Shown: positions 25,625-33,296 of the stretch, piece after piece
Layout: every line of letters begins with the position of its first letter
Numbering within the stretch: the stretch's first letter is position 1
Origin: Burkholderiales bacterium
GTDB taxonomy: Bacteria; Pseudomonadota; Gammaproteobacteria; Burkholderiales; Burkholderiaceae_C
Reading direction: 5' to 3'
DNA: 64,000 nucleotides
NCBI GenBank assembly: GCA_016702555.1
Contig: JADJDV010000004.1
Coordinates: forward strand, 186,001-250,000
Notes under the pieces: model-generated
Seen by the model: the letters and a program-made list of their open reading frames with translations, nothing else
Told to the model about the DNA's origin: nothing
Database searches by the model: none
Made by a program: the position numbers and the translations under genes

Positions 25625-26563
25625 ATGAACGAAAGCAAGAAGCAACGTATGCCGAATCCATCGCCTGCGGCAACGGCCCTTGGTTTGCACGTGCCATCGC
25701 CCGCGGCGCTGGTGAGTCTGGGCCTGCTGGCCAGCGCCGTCGCGATGCCGGCACAGGCTCAGACTCAATACAACACCACGCTTTCTTGGCATTCTCGTAT
25801 CGGCCAAACGTTCACCGGATCCGTCATTGATGGGGTGTCATGCCCCGCCCCCAGGGTCACGACAGTGCTCAAATGGCCTTCGCGGCAAATCCAGTGGGGC
25901 ACTACAGCCCCGCGAGCCTACGGTGTGGGACCTCCGTGGCCTGCTCCTGACGAGACCGTGACTGACGGGCTGGTCACTTTCACACCGTTCCCCATCGGTA
26001 CGTATGGAAAGGTGTTTGACCCTGGCTTTGCGGGCTGGGCAGGTGATTTCGTAGCGTTGACTGAGTGCGGTAATGGCGACAACGTGCAGGCGACCGTCTC
26101 GGTCTTCGTCCACCCCATTGCCAATGACGACACCGCCACGACCCCATACGAAACGCCCGTATCGGTGTCGCTGCTCGATAACGACCTTACCTGCCAAAAC
26201 TCCTACGCGGTCGTGCTGACGACCGCGCCGTTGCACGGTACGGCCCGCATTGACGCAGCAACCGGGCAACTGCTCTACACGCCGAACCAGGGATTCAGCG
26301 GCCAGGACACGCTGCGTTATCGGCATGTTCCTGCGGCTCCCGACGCGTGGCCGCATTGTGTCGGCGGCTCGCTCGAAAATGCGTTGGTGACGATCACAGT
26401 GGAAGGCCTGCCGCCACCACCACCACCGCCGGCGCCTGAGCCGCAGATCACGGCGGTACCGACGCTGGAGCCCGTGGCCTTGGGCGGGCTGGGCGCGCTG
26501 GTCGGCCTGTTCGGGCTGGCCGCGCGCGGTCGCCAGCGCAGGAAGGACCAGCGCCCGGAGTGA
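25625..26563 (+). CDS. Secreted surface protein with VPTL-type C-terminal sorting signal
   Basis: 312 residues. Signal peptide with hydrophobic core ALVSLGLLASAVAM and likely cleavage after AMPAQA. The mature part begins with about 130 residues of unrecognised sequence with scattered cysteines. It then has one cadherin/Ig-like tandem-type repeat (ANDDTATTPYETPVSVSLLD through TGQLLYTPNQGFSGQDTLRY), a proline-rich linker, and at about residue 278 the tripartite tail: VPTLEPVAL, a hydrophobic helix GGLGALVGLFGLAA, and basic GRQRRK. This is the architecture of IPTL-CTERM proteins cut by exosortase H, encoded 5 kb away; here I is V and the usual W-G of the motif is missing. Glycosyltransferase genes follow. 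Likely anchored or released at the cell surface. Confidence 0.8.
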   Translation: MNESKKQRMPNPSPAATALGLHVPSPAALVSLGLLASAVAMPAQAQTQYNTTLSWHSRIGQTFTGSVIDGVSCPAPRVTTVLKWPSRQIQWGTTAPRAYGVGPPWPAPDETVTDGLVTFTPFPIGTYGKVFDPGFAGWAGDFVALTECGNGDNVQATVSVFVHPIANDDTATTPYETPVSVSLLDNDLTCQNSYAVVLTTAPLHGTARIDAATGQLLYTPNQGFSGQDTLRYRHVPAAPDAWPHCVGGSLENALVTITVEGLPPPPPPPAPEPQITAVPTLEPVALGGLGALVGLFGLAARGRQRRKDQRPE

Positions 26564-26594
26564 ATTCGGCTATCGCGCAACCACGGTCGCCAGC

Positions 26595-27800
26595 ATGACG
26601 AGCGGCGCGGGCGTCCGGGTCTATTCGTACTTTGACACGACCGGCTACGGACTGGCCGGCCTGTCCTATGTGCGCGGCTTGGTCAATGCAGGCGTGCCAG
26701 TGCACTGGGTGCCACTGGTGCCGAACGGCCGGCATTGGGCACCGCTGGGTACCACGCAGGCACAGCCGTTGATGCTGGAGCATGCGCGCGGCGACCTGGC
26801 GCTCGCCGATCTGCAGGCGCTTGTGGCGGCCACGTCGCGGCCGGTCGATGCGACCACGGCGCTGGTGCACACGATTCCGGAGCAGTGGCCGGAGTATTTT
26901 CAGCACGGCATGCGCAACGTCGGCTACACCACCTGGGAGGCCAGCGCCATTCCGCCGCACTGGAAGCCGTTGCTGGACTTGGCCGATGCCGTGTGCGTGC
27001 CGTCGGAGTTCAATCGCATCGCTTTCGCCAGCGAACCGATTCGGCCACGCGTCCATGTGGTGCCGCACATCCGGCGCCACGCGTGGAACGAGTTTGAGCC
27101 GACCGAACTGCAAGGCCTGCGTGCGGGTCTGGGCATCGGGGCGGGCGACTTCGTCTTCTACTCCATCAGCCGCTGGGAAACTCGTAAGAACCACGAGTTG
27201 CTGCTGCGCGGCTATCTGCAGGCGTTTCAGGACGGTGAGCCGGTGGCGTTGATACTGAAGACCTCGCCGCATGGCAACGGTGCGCCGCCTTGGTATGCGC
27301 CACAACCCAGCACACAGATCGCTGAGTCAGTGATCGCCGAGACGGCCAAGCAACTGCGCTCGAGTCCGGCGAAGGTGTGCTTGCTTCCCTACGACATGGC
27401 GGGGCGCGGTGTCGACATGCTGCACGCCCTGGGCGACTGCTACGTGTCGGTGTCGCGAGGTGAGGGTTGGGCGATGGGTGCCTTTGACGCCGCTACGCGC
27501 GCCACGCCGGTGCTGATGCCACGCTGGGGTGGGCCACTCGACTACCTCGGGACAGACTGGCCAGGCGCAATCGACGGCCACCCGGTAGCTGCGCCGGTCT
27601 GGCCCCCACACGAACCTTCCTACTGGCCTTCGCAACGCTGGTTCGAGCCTGATCTGGATGCCACGGTGCGCGCACTGCGCCAGGCGTGGGAAGACCCGAC
27701 ACCCGGTAGGCAGGCGGCAGTGCATCACGCCGACGAGATCGCCCAACGTTTTTCCGAGCCGGTTGTCACGGCACAACTGCTGGCGGCCATTCATGGCTAA
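26595..27800 (+). CDS. Glycosyltransferase, GT-B fold (family 4-like)
   Basis: 401 residues. The N-terminal domain begins VRVYSYFDTTGYGLAGLSYV, an acceptor-side start seen in GT4-like enzymes. The C-terminal domain has FYSISRWETRKNHELLL (the beta-strand and KN contact to nucleotide sugar) and SRGEGWAMGAFDAATRATPV with the EGW/E-x7-A-like donor site, followed by PRWGGPLDYLG. No membrane segment, so probably cytoplasmic. It starts 31 bp after the VPTL-CTERM gene; its 3' end overlaps the next glycosyltransferase by 8 bp. Inferred to act on a glycan destined for the neighbouring surface protein or on a polysaccharide; donor and acceptor cannot be told. Confidence 0.82.
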   Translation: MTSGAGVRVYSYFDTTGYGLAGLSYVRGLVNAGVPVHWVPLVPNGRHWAPLGTTQAQPLMLEHARGDLALADLQALVAATSRPVDATTALVHTIPEQWPEYFQHGMRNVGYTTWEASAIPPHWKPLLDLADAVCVPSEFNRIAFASEPIRPRVHVVPHIRRHAWNEFEPTELQGLRAGLGIGAGDFVFYSISRWETRKNHELLLRGYLQAFQDGEPVALILKTSPHGNGAPPWYAPQPSTQIAESVIAETAKQLRSSPAKVCLLPYDMAGRGVDMLHALGDCYVSVSRGEGWAMGAFDAATRATPVLMPRWGGPLDYLGTDWPGAIDGHPVAAPVWPPHEPSYWPSQRWFEPDLDATVRALRQAWEDPTPGRQAAVHHADEIAQRFSEPVVTAQLLAAIHG

Positions 27801-28644
27801 GGTGCCGCGCCACTTTCACTTCGTGTTCGGCCTGCGCGAGCAGGACGAACCCTTCCATCTGATGCACTACCTGTGCCTGGAATCATGCCGCCGCACGCAG
27901 GCGCCGGAGCGCATCTTCTTTCATTGCCGGCACCTGCCTTATGGACCGTTGTGGGACCGCATTGCCCCGCATCTGGACATCCGCCGCGTCGGTGAACGTC
28001 CACGGGGCTTCGACCCTTCGCTCTACCAGCAGTCAGCGGAGGGTCGGTTCATCGCCGATCGCGGTTACGTGTACGCGCACGAGGCCGACTTCATCCGGCT
28101 CGAAGCGCTGATCCAGCACGGCGGCATCTATGCCGACATGGACACCTTGTTCGTGCAGCGCTACGACGACGCATTGCTGACGCATGACTGCGTGCTGGGC
28201 GAAGAAGCGGCCATGCCCGACACCACGACCGGCGTGCTGCGCCCATCGCTGTGCAACGCGGTGATCATTGCGCAGGCCAACGCCCCATTTTTGCTGCAAT
28301 GGCAGGCGCTGGCGCGCCAGGAGTTCGACGGCACCTGGAGTCGCCATTCGTGCCAAGCGGCCAGCCAGCTGTGGATGAGCAATCCGGGGTTGGTGCAGGT
28401 GGCGCCGCTGTGGCGTTTCTACGGCCTCGGCAGCTCGATCGCCGGACTGAAGAGTCTGTTCGAGGTCGACGCGCCCTTGCCGCCCGGCGCCCTCAGCCTA
28501 CATCTGTGGGCGCACCTGTGGTGGAGCGCCGATCGCACCGATTTCAGCGCCTTCCATCAGGGCCTGCTCAACGAAGACTATGTGCGCGCTGGCGCCACCA
28601 CCTATGCGCGCCTGGCGCGTCCCTGGCTGGAGCCCGATGCCTGA
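27793..28644 (+). CDS. Glycosyltransferase with DXD sugar-binding region (GT32-like)
   Basis: 283 residues. MAKVPRHFHFVFGLREQDEPF at the start, and ADFIRLEALIQHGGIYADMD in the middle, are the typical Gly_transf_sug layout: a helix with R, then GGIYxDxD, whose two aspartates bind the metal-nucleotide sugar. The C-terminal part has HLWAHLWW, consistent with the family's H-x-W pattern. It starts at ATG 27793 within the previous gene's end. Members of this family add mannose, galactose or glucose to oligosaccharides in capsule and O-antigen clusters. Part of the five-gene glycosyltransferase block. Confidence 0.85.
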   Translation: MAKVPRHFHFVFGLREQDEPFHLMHYLCLESCRRTQAPERIFFHCRHLPYGPLWDRIAPHLDIRRVGERPRGFDPSLYQQSAEGRFIADRGYVYAHEADFIRLEALIQHGGIYADMDTLFVQRYDDALLTHDCVLGEEAAMPDTTTGVLRPSLCNAVIIAQANAPFLLQWQALARQEFDGTWSRHSCQAASQLWMSNPGLVQVAPLWRFYGLGSSIAGLKSLFEVDAPLPPGALSLHLWAHLWWSADRTDFSAFHQGLLNEDYVRAGATTYARLARPWLEPDA

Positions 28645-28660
28645 GCCGCACGTTGCTTGT

Positions 28661-29434
28661 CTAAGTCAGGGTCAAGGTCATCGAGCCGTTGCGATGGCGC
28701 AGGGCGACCGGGCCGAATCCGGGCTCGTATTCGGCCAGGCGTTCACGCAGCGTACGCATGCGCGCCAGCAGGCGTGCACCCGACAGCGCCTTGGCGCGCG
28801 CAATGTCGTGATGATGCTGCTCGGTCCAAACATTGCCGCCGTGAAACACGTACACGTAGCACCAGCCATGATCTCGCAGCCGCGTGACGCGGTGGCCCGC
28901 GTGCAGGATCGACAGACACAGGCTGGTGTCCTCGCCGCGCGCCAGTGCCGGATACACCGGCATCAACGCGCGCCGGCCCAGCAGCGAGCCCTGAACGAAG
29001 TCGAGCGGGTACGGCTCGCGACTCCAGTCGTCCCAACTCATCTCGGCCGCAGCGGCAAACCAGTGCAGTTGATCGGCCAGGAAGCAGAAGTCGGCGTTGT
29101 CGGCTTGCAGCGCCCGAAGTTGCAGTTCGAGCCGCATCGGGTGGTAGCGGTCATCGTCGTCCCACTGGCAGACCAGGTCGCCAGTCGCCAGTTCGGTCGC
29201 GCCGTTGCGCAGCGCCCCGAGGGTCTGCTGCCCCGGTACCCGAAGCACGCGCACCGCAGGGTCGGCTGGCGCCTGTGCCACCAGGGCACGCACCGCAGCG
29301 TCAAAGCTGTCGTCACCATCGTGCAGCACCAGCAGATCGCGCTCGGTATGGGTCTGGCGCATGAAGTCGTGGATCGCCAGGCGCAGCAGCGGCAGGCGGC
29401 CGGGCCGGGTTATGGTGATGCAGGTGATGTGCAT
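28661..29434 (-). CDS. Glycosyltransferase family 2 protein
   Basis: 257 residues, GT-A fold. MHITCITITRPGRLPLLRLA is the opening beta-alpha unit; the donor-binding acidic motif is CQWDDDDRYHP at about residue 90; GSLLGRRALMP and ARGEDTSLCLSIL form the acceptor half with the ED pair as probable catalytic base region. It lies on the opposite strand to the other four glycosyltransferases and faces the preceding gene tail to tail, 16 bp apart. It shares a 47-bp divergent gap with the next gene. No transmembrane segment. Acceptor unknown. Confidence 0.85.
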   Translation of the reverse strand: MHITCITITRPGRLPLLRLAIHDFMRQTHTERDLLVLHDGDDSFDAAVRALVAQAPADPAVRVLRVPGQQTLGALRNGATELATGDLVCQWDDDDRYHPMRLELQLRALQADNADFCFLADQLHWFAAAAEMSWDDWSREPYPLDFVQGSLLGRRALMPVYPALARGEDTSLCLSILHAGHRVTRLRDHGWCYVYVFHGGNVWTEQHHHDIARAKALSGARLLARMRTLRERLAEYEPGFGPVALRHRNGSMTLTLT

Positions 29435-29481
29435 GGCCGTGGGGCGGTAGATGCCCCGGTTGGATTGGACAATCGCCCATC

Positions 29482-30297
29482 ATGAGCGCCACCATCATCA
29501 TCACATACCGGGCCAACGAGAGCGGTGAACGGCACGCCAACCTGCTCGCGGTGCTGCGCTGGCTGGCCGAGATGCCGCAGCTTGCGCTGATTGTCGTTGA
29601 ACAGGACAGCGTGCCGCGCCTGACCCAGGCGCTGCCGCACCCTTCGTGCCAAATCGTGTTTGCGTACAACCCGGGGCCTTTCAACAAATCCTGGGGTTTG
29701 AACCTCGGTGCAAGGCTGGCAAGAACGCCGGTGCTGGTGTTCACCGATGCCGATCTGCTGGTGCCAGGCGATTCGTTGCTGGATAGCGTCGCCCATTGCA
29801 CCGGACACCACCACATGGCAAAGCCCTACCGGCGCCTGCTGGACCTGTCGCCCGAGGCCACGGCGCAGGTGCAAAAAGCGGGTGTGGAATCACTGACCGG
29901 CGCGCTAGACATGACCGCGTCCACGCGCGAGGCGAAAGGTGAGTTCGCGCCACTCTGCGGTGGCAGCTTCGCGATACGAACCGACAGTTTCTACGCGCTG
30001 GGCGGCTGGGACGAGCGCTTTGTCGGCTGGGGCGGTGAAGACGATGCGATGAGCCACAAGGTGCAGCGGGCGCGCCTGCCAGTGCTCGAACTGGACGAGG
30101 TGGCGGCGCTGCACCTCTGGCACCCGCGCGCGGTCGATAGCGCGGCCGGTCATGGACATTACGAAAGCAACCGGGCGCTGCTGGCGCGTTATCTTCATTA
30201 CAGCGAGGCCGAGCGCCTTCGCTTGGCCGAGGTGCAGGTGCAAGTGATGGGCCGGCGCGATAAATATCAGCCCAGCCGCGACGGAATCCGCGCATGA
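29482..30297 (+). CDS. Glycosyltransferase, GT-A fold (GT2/GT27-like)
   Basis: 271 residues. Donor motif LVFTDADLLVPGD near residue 90; the galactosyltransferase-type C-terminal motif GGWDERFVGWGGEDD near residue 175 is typical of chondroitin-polymerase/GalNAc-transferase-like domains. YNPGPFNKSWGLNLGARLA is the nucleotide-proximal helix. Cytoplasmic by composition. Its stop overlaps the next gene's start by 4 bp, so the two are co-translated. Domain assignment is good; the sugar transferred is a guess (Gal, GalNAc or GlcNAc are common for this motif). Confidence 0.85.
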   Translation: MSATIIITYRANESGERHANLLAVLRWLAEMPQLALIVVEQDSVPRLTQALPHPSCQIVFAYNPGPFNKSWGLNLGARLARTPVLVFTDADLLVPGDSLLDSVAHCTGHHHMAKPYRRLLDLSPEATAQVQKAGVESLTGALDMTASTREAKGEFAPLCGGSFAIRTDSFYALGGWDERFVGWGGEDDAMSHKVQRARLPVLELDEVAALHLWHPRAVDSAAGHGHYESNRALLARYLHYSEAERLRLAEVQVQVMGRRDKYQPSRDGIRA

Positions 30298-30995
30298 CGA
30301 CGCGCCCCAAACCCACGCCCGCGCCAAAGCCCAGGCAGACTACCGAAGCGACGCCGGCGCCGCTGCTGATGATCGGCACGCCAGCCTACGGCGGCATGGT
30401 GCATATGGACTTCACCCGCGGCCTGCTGGACCTCCGATCCGCAGGCATTGCTTTTTCCCTGGCAACAATCGGCAACGAAAGCCTGATCACGCGTGGGCGC
30501 AACACCTTGTTGTCGATGTTTCACCATCGGCCGGAGTACACGCATCTGCTCTTTCTGGATGCCGATGTCAGCCTGCCCGCCGACAGCCTGCGCGCCATGC
30601 TCGCGCACCAGCGCGACGTGATCGCGGCCCCGGTGGCATTGAAGGGACGCAACGCAGCGGGTGGCCGCATCTTCAATCTCGGCCGCGTGGTCGGCGAATC
30701 AGGCGAATTGCTGCTGGTCGAGCGCGTTGGTACGGCGGTGCTGATGCTGTCGCGCAAGGCAGTATCAGCGCTGGTGCGGCAAGCGGTCGACGAGGGGCGC
30801 GTGTACGAGCGCGCCTCCACCCTGCGCGGCGATGCAAGCTCGTCGATCCACTACGACGTGTTCCAGGTCGGCGTGCATGAGGGCGAATACTTGTCCGAGG
30901 ATTTCTGGGCCTGCCTTAACCTGCGCCGCCTCGGCTTCGACATCTGCGTGGTGCCCGAGGTGGTGACGCAGCATCACGGTGTCATGGCTGTTTGA
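30294..30995 (+). CDS. GT-A type glycosyltransferase-like protein
   Basis: 233 residues. After a Pro/Lys-rich N-terminal 20 residues comes LLMIGTPAYGGMVHMDFTRG, and at about residue 80 the DXD motif HLLFLDADVSLPADSLRAML. RVGTAVLMLSRKAVSAL and SEDFWACLNLRRLGFDICV form the second half. Similar proteins are found as stand-alone putative glycosyltransferases in surface-glycan and phage gene sets. It overlaps the preceding gene by 4 bp. Last gene of the accessory block; a small hairpin follows the stop. Confidence 0.75.
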   Translation: MTTRPKPTPAPKPRQTTEATPAPLLMIGTPAYGGMVHMDFTRGLLDLRSAGIAFSLATIGNESLITRGRNTLLSMFHHRPEYTHLLFLDADVSLPADSLRAMLAHQRDVIAAPVALKGRNAAGGRIFNLGRVVGESGELLLVERVGTAVLMLSRKAVSALVRQAVDEGRVYERASTLRGDASSSIHYDVFQVGVHEGEYLSEDFWACLNLRRLGFDICVVPEVVTQHHGVMAV

Positions 30996-31000
30996 GTCGG

Positions 31001-31018
31001 CGGTGGAGCATTCCACCG
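31001..31018. other. Small hairpin after the glycosyltransferase block
   Basis: cggtgga (31001-31007) and its complement (31012-31018) around gcat, five bases after the last glycosyltransferase stop. No T-run follows, so it is at best a weak terminator or an mRNA 3' end stabiliser. The next 85 bases to 31105 show nothing recognisable. Confidence 0.35.
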
Positions 31019-31105
31019 ATCCTAGGCACCTTTCTGTGCGCCATTGTGTGCCCTGATTGTGGGGGTATTTGTGGAACAGGTAACCATCTATAGGACACGG
31101 GAAAG

Positions 31106-31136
31106 AAAAAAGGACTTAGCCTTGTGAGCTAAGCCC
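31106..31136 (-). terminator. Rho-independent terminator of the tRNA-Met/Ile and tRNA-Arg transcript
   Basis: Read on the minus strand: stem gggcttagc, 7-nt loop, then the near-complement of the stem with one mismatch, followed by a run of six T. It lies about 20 bp beyond the 3' end of tRNA-Arg. Confidence 0.85.
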
Positions 31137-31155
31137 TTGATCTATAACGAAAATT

Positions 31156-31232
31156 TGGCGCGGCTGGCAGGATTCGAACCCACGACCCCTTGGTTCGTAG
31201 CCAAGTACTCTATCCAACTGAGCTACAGCCGC
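31156..31232 (-). tRNA. tRNA-Arg (anticodon ACG)
   Basis: 77 nt with encoded CCA. Acceptor GCGGCTG/CAGCCGC, D arm agctcagttggatagagt, anticodon stem cttgg/ccaag around loop ctACGaa, and T arm with ttcgaat. It is read from the same strand as the next tRNA and ends at the terminator just beyond. Confidence 0.95.
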
Positions 31233-31262
31233 GCGGAGCCCGAAATTATATCAAGAAAAACT

Positions 31263-31339
31263 TGGTAGGCCGTGCAGGACTTGAACCTGCGACCAAGGGA
31301 TTATGAGTCCCCTGCTCTGACCAACTGAGCTAACGGCCC
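31263..31339 (-). tRNA. tRNA with CAT anticodon (Met or, more likely, Ile2)
   Basis: 77 nt with encoded CCA; acceptor GGGCCGT/ACGGCCT with a terminal G-T pair, anticodon loop ctCATaa on stem gggga/tccct-type pairing. The part ttggtcgcaggttcaagtcc closely matches the lysidine-modified isoleucine tRNA (ileX) of enteric bacteria rather than elongator Met. It is not an initiator: the acceptor starts with a G-T pair, not the C-A mismatch, and the anticodon stem lacks three G-C pairs in a row. Confidence 0.88.
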
Positions 31340-31352
31340 GCCAACAGCAATT

Positions 31353-32369
31353 CTAGGCGCTGCCCTGCTTGCTCTGACTGAGCGCGTTGCTGACCAGGCG
31401 CGAGGTGATGTCGACGATCTGGATCATGCGGTCGTAGGGCATGCGCGTGGGGCCGATCACACCCAGGGTGCCGACCACCTGGCCGTCGACTTCGTAGGGC
31501 GCGCTGACCACCGACAGGTCTTCGACCGGCACGGTCTGGCTCTCGCCGCCGATGAAGATGCGCACGCCCTCGGCCTGGCTGGAGACGTCGAGCAGGCGCA
31601 GCAGTTGCGCCTTCTGCTCGAACAGGTCGAAGGCGCGGCGCAGCTGGTTCATGTCGCCGGAAAAATCGCTCACCGACAGCAGGTTGCGCTCGCCGGAGAT
31701 GATGACTTCGTCCTGCGCCTCGGTCAGTGCCTCGGATCCGGCCTGCACGGCGGCCTGCATCAGGCCGGCGACTTCGCCGCGCAGGCGGTCGACCTCCTGG
31801 TGCAGGCGCGCACGCACCTGCTCGATCGCCATGCCGGCGTAATGCGTGTTGAGGTAGTTGGAGGCTTCCGTCAACTCGGCGGGGGAATGGTCGGTTTCGG
31901 TGAACAGCACGCGGTTCTGCACGTCGCCGTCGGGCGCCACGATGATCAGCAGCAGGCGCCGCTCGGACAGGCGCAGGAATTCGATGTGATGAAACACCGA
32001 GCTGCGCTTGGGCGCCATCACCACGCCGACGAACTGCGACAGGTTGGACAGCAGGTGCGCGGCGCTGGCGATCACCTTCTGCGGCTGATCGGGCGCCAAT
32101 GACGGCGCGGGCAAATCCTGGCGCTGCGCCGTCAGCATGGTGTCGACGAACAGCCGGTAACCCCGCGCCGTCGGCACCCGGCCGGCCGAGGTGTGCGGGC
32201 TGACGATCAGACCCAACTCCTCCAGGTCGGACATCACGTTGCGGATGGTGGCGGGCGACAATTCCAGCCCCGAGGCGCGAGACAGCGTGCGCGAGCCGAT
32301 GGGTTGACCGTCGGCAATGTAGCGCTCGATCAGGGTCTTGAGCAGCAGGCGTGCACGGTCATCAAGCAT
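31353..32369 (-). CDS. hrcA: Heat-inducible transcription repressor HrcA
   Basis: 338 residues from ATG 32369; an ATG three codons further out (32378) is possible, but homologues begin MLDxRAxxLLKTLIERYI as here. The winged-helix N-terminus GSRTLSRASGLELSPATIRN binds CIRCE operators of chaperone genes; HTSAGRVPTARGYRLFVD is the family signature; the GAF-like C-terminal domain ends with YGxVxGTLGVIGPTRMPY-type sequence. It represses groE/dnaK at normal temperature in other bacteria. No CIRCE element is seen at its own start. Divergent from nadK across 26 bp. Confidence 0.95.
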   Translation of the reverse strand: MLDDRARLLLKTLIERYIADGQPIGSRTLSRASGLELSPATIRNVMSDLEELGLIVSPHTSAGRVPTARGYRLFVDTMLTAQRQDLPAPSLAPDQPQKVIASAAHLLSNLSQFVGVVMAPKRSSVFHHIEFLRLSERRLLLIIVAPDGDVQNRVLFTETDHSPAELTEASNYLNTHYAGMAIEQVRARLHQEVDRLRGEVAGLMQAAVQAGSEALTEAQDEVIISGERNLLSVSDFSGDMNQLRRAFDLFEQKAQLLRLLDVSSQAEGVRIFIGGESQTVPVEDLSVVSAPYEVDGQVVGTLGVIGPTRMPYDRMIQIVDITSRLVSNALSQSKQGSA

Positions 32370-32395
32370 TGAAATCATTATGATGTAATTTGCCG

Positions 32396-33292
32396 ATGGC
32401 TCTTCAGTTCCACCGTGTCGCCGTGGTCGGCAAGTACCAGGATCCGGCCTCGGGTCCGATGGCTGATTCGACGCGCGAAATCATTGCCGACATCGCCGAG
32501 TTCCTGGGCGCGCAGGGCTGCGAGGTGGTGCTGGCCGAACGCACCGCCGAGGCGACCGGACTGGAGCAGTTCGCCGCGCTCGACGTGCCCGCCATCGGCA
32601 GCGACTGCGATCTGGCGGTGGTGGTGGGCGGCGACGGCACCATGCTGGGCATCGGGCGCCAACTGGCGCGCTACGGCACGCCGCTGATCGGCATCAACAA
32701 GGGCCGGCTGGGCTTCATCACCGACATTCCGCTGGACGACTACCGCGAGCCGCTGGCGCGCATGCTGGCCGGCGGCTACGAGGAAGACCACCGCAGCCTG
32801 ATGCACGGCAAGGTGTTCCGCGCCGGCGAGTGCGTGTTCGAGGCCTACGCCATGAACGACGTGGTGGTCAACCGCGGCGCCGCCGCCAGCATGGTCGAAC
32901 TGCGCGTCGAGGTGGACGGGCACTTCGTCGCCAACCACCGCGCCGACGGCATCATCGTGGCCACGCCCACCGGCTCCACCGCCTACGCGCTGTCGGCCGG
33001 CGGGCCGCTGCTGCACCCGCTGGTGCCGGCCTGGGCACTGGTGCCGATCGCGCCGCACACGCTGTCGAACCGGCCGATCGTGTTGGCCGACCCGGTCGAG
33101 ATCGCGATCGAGATCGTCTCCGGCAAGGACGCCAGCGCCAGCTTCGACATGCAGTCGCTGACCTCGCTGCAGCACGGCGACCGCATCATCGTGCGGCGAT
33201 CGGACTTCCGCGTGCGCTTTCTGCACCCCACCGGCTGGAGCTATTTCGACACCTTGCGCGAGAAACTGCACTGGAACGAGGGAGGTGTCTGA
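32396..33292 (+). CDS. nadK: NAD kinase
   Basis: 298 residues. It phosphorylates NAD to NADP with ATP or polyphosphate. The diacylglycerol-kinase-like GGDGT motif is in VVVGGDGTMLG near residue 80, and the second conserved block is ADGIIVATPTGSTAYALSA near residue 185. Start ATG 32396 (MALQFHRVAVVGKYQ); a TTG two codons earlier is less likely. recN starts within or just after its 3' end, a pairing conserved in many proteobacteria. Confidence 0.95.
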   Translation: MALQFHRVAVVGKYQDPASGPMADSTREIIADIAEFLGAQGCEVVLAERTAEATGLEQFAALDVPAIGSDCDLAVVVGGDGTMLGIGRQLARYGTPLIGINKGRLGFITDIPLDDYREPLARMLAGGYEEDHRSLMHGKVFRAGECVFEAYAMNDVVVNRGAAASMVELRVEVDGHFVANHRADGIIVATPTGSTAYALSAGGPLLHPLVPAWALVPIAPHTLSNRPIVLADPVEIAIEIVSGKDASASFDMQSLTSLQHGDRIIVRRSDFRVRFLHPTGWSYFDTLREKLHWNEGGV

Positions 33293-33296
33293 AATC

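Noticed and set aside
30996..31340. tRNA-Arg or tRNA-Met/Ile as attachment site for an integrated island at 25-31 kb
   Set aside because: No copy of a tRNA 3' end is seen at the left border and there is no integrase; both tRNAs are intact and share a normal terminator.
32370..32395. CIRCE operator between hrcA and nadK
   Set aside because: The 26-bp gap lacks the TTAGCACTC-N9-GAGTGCTAA pattern.
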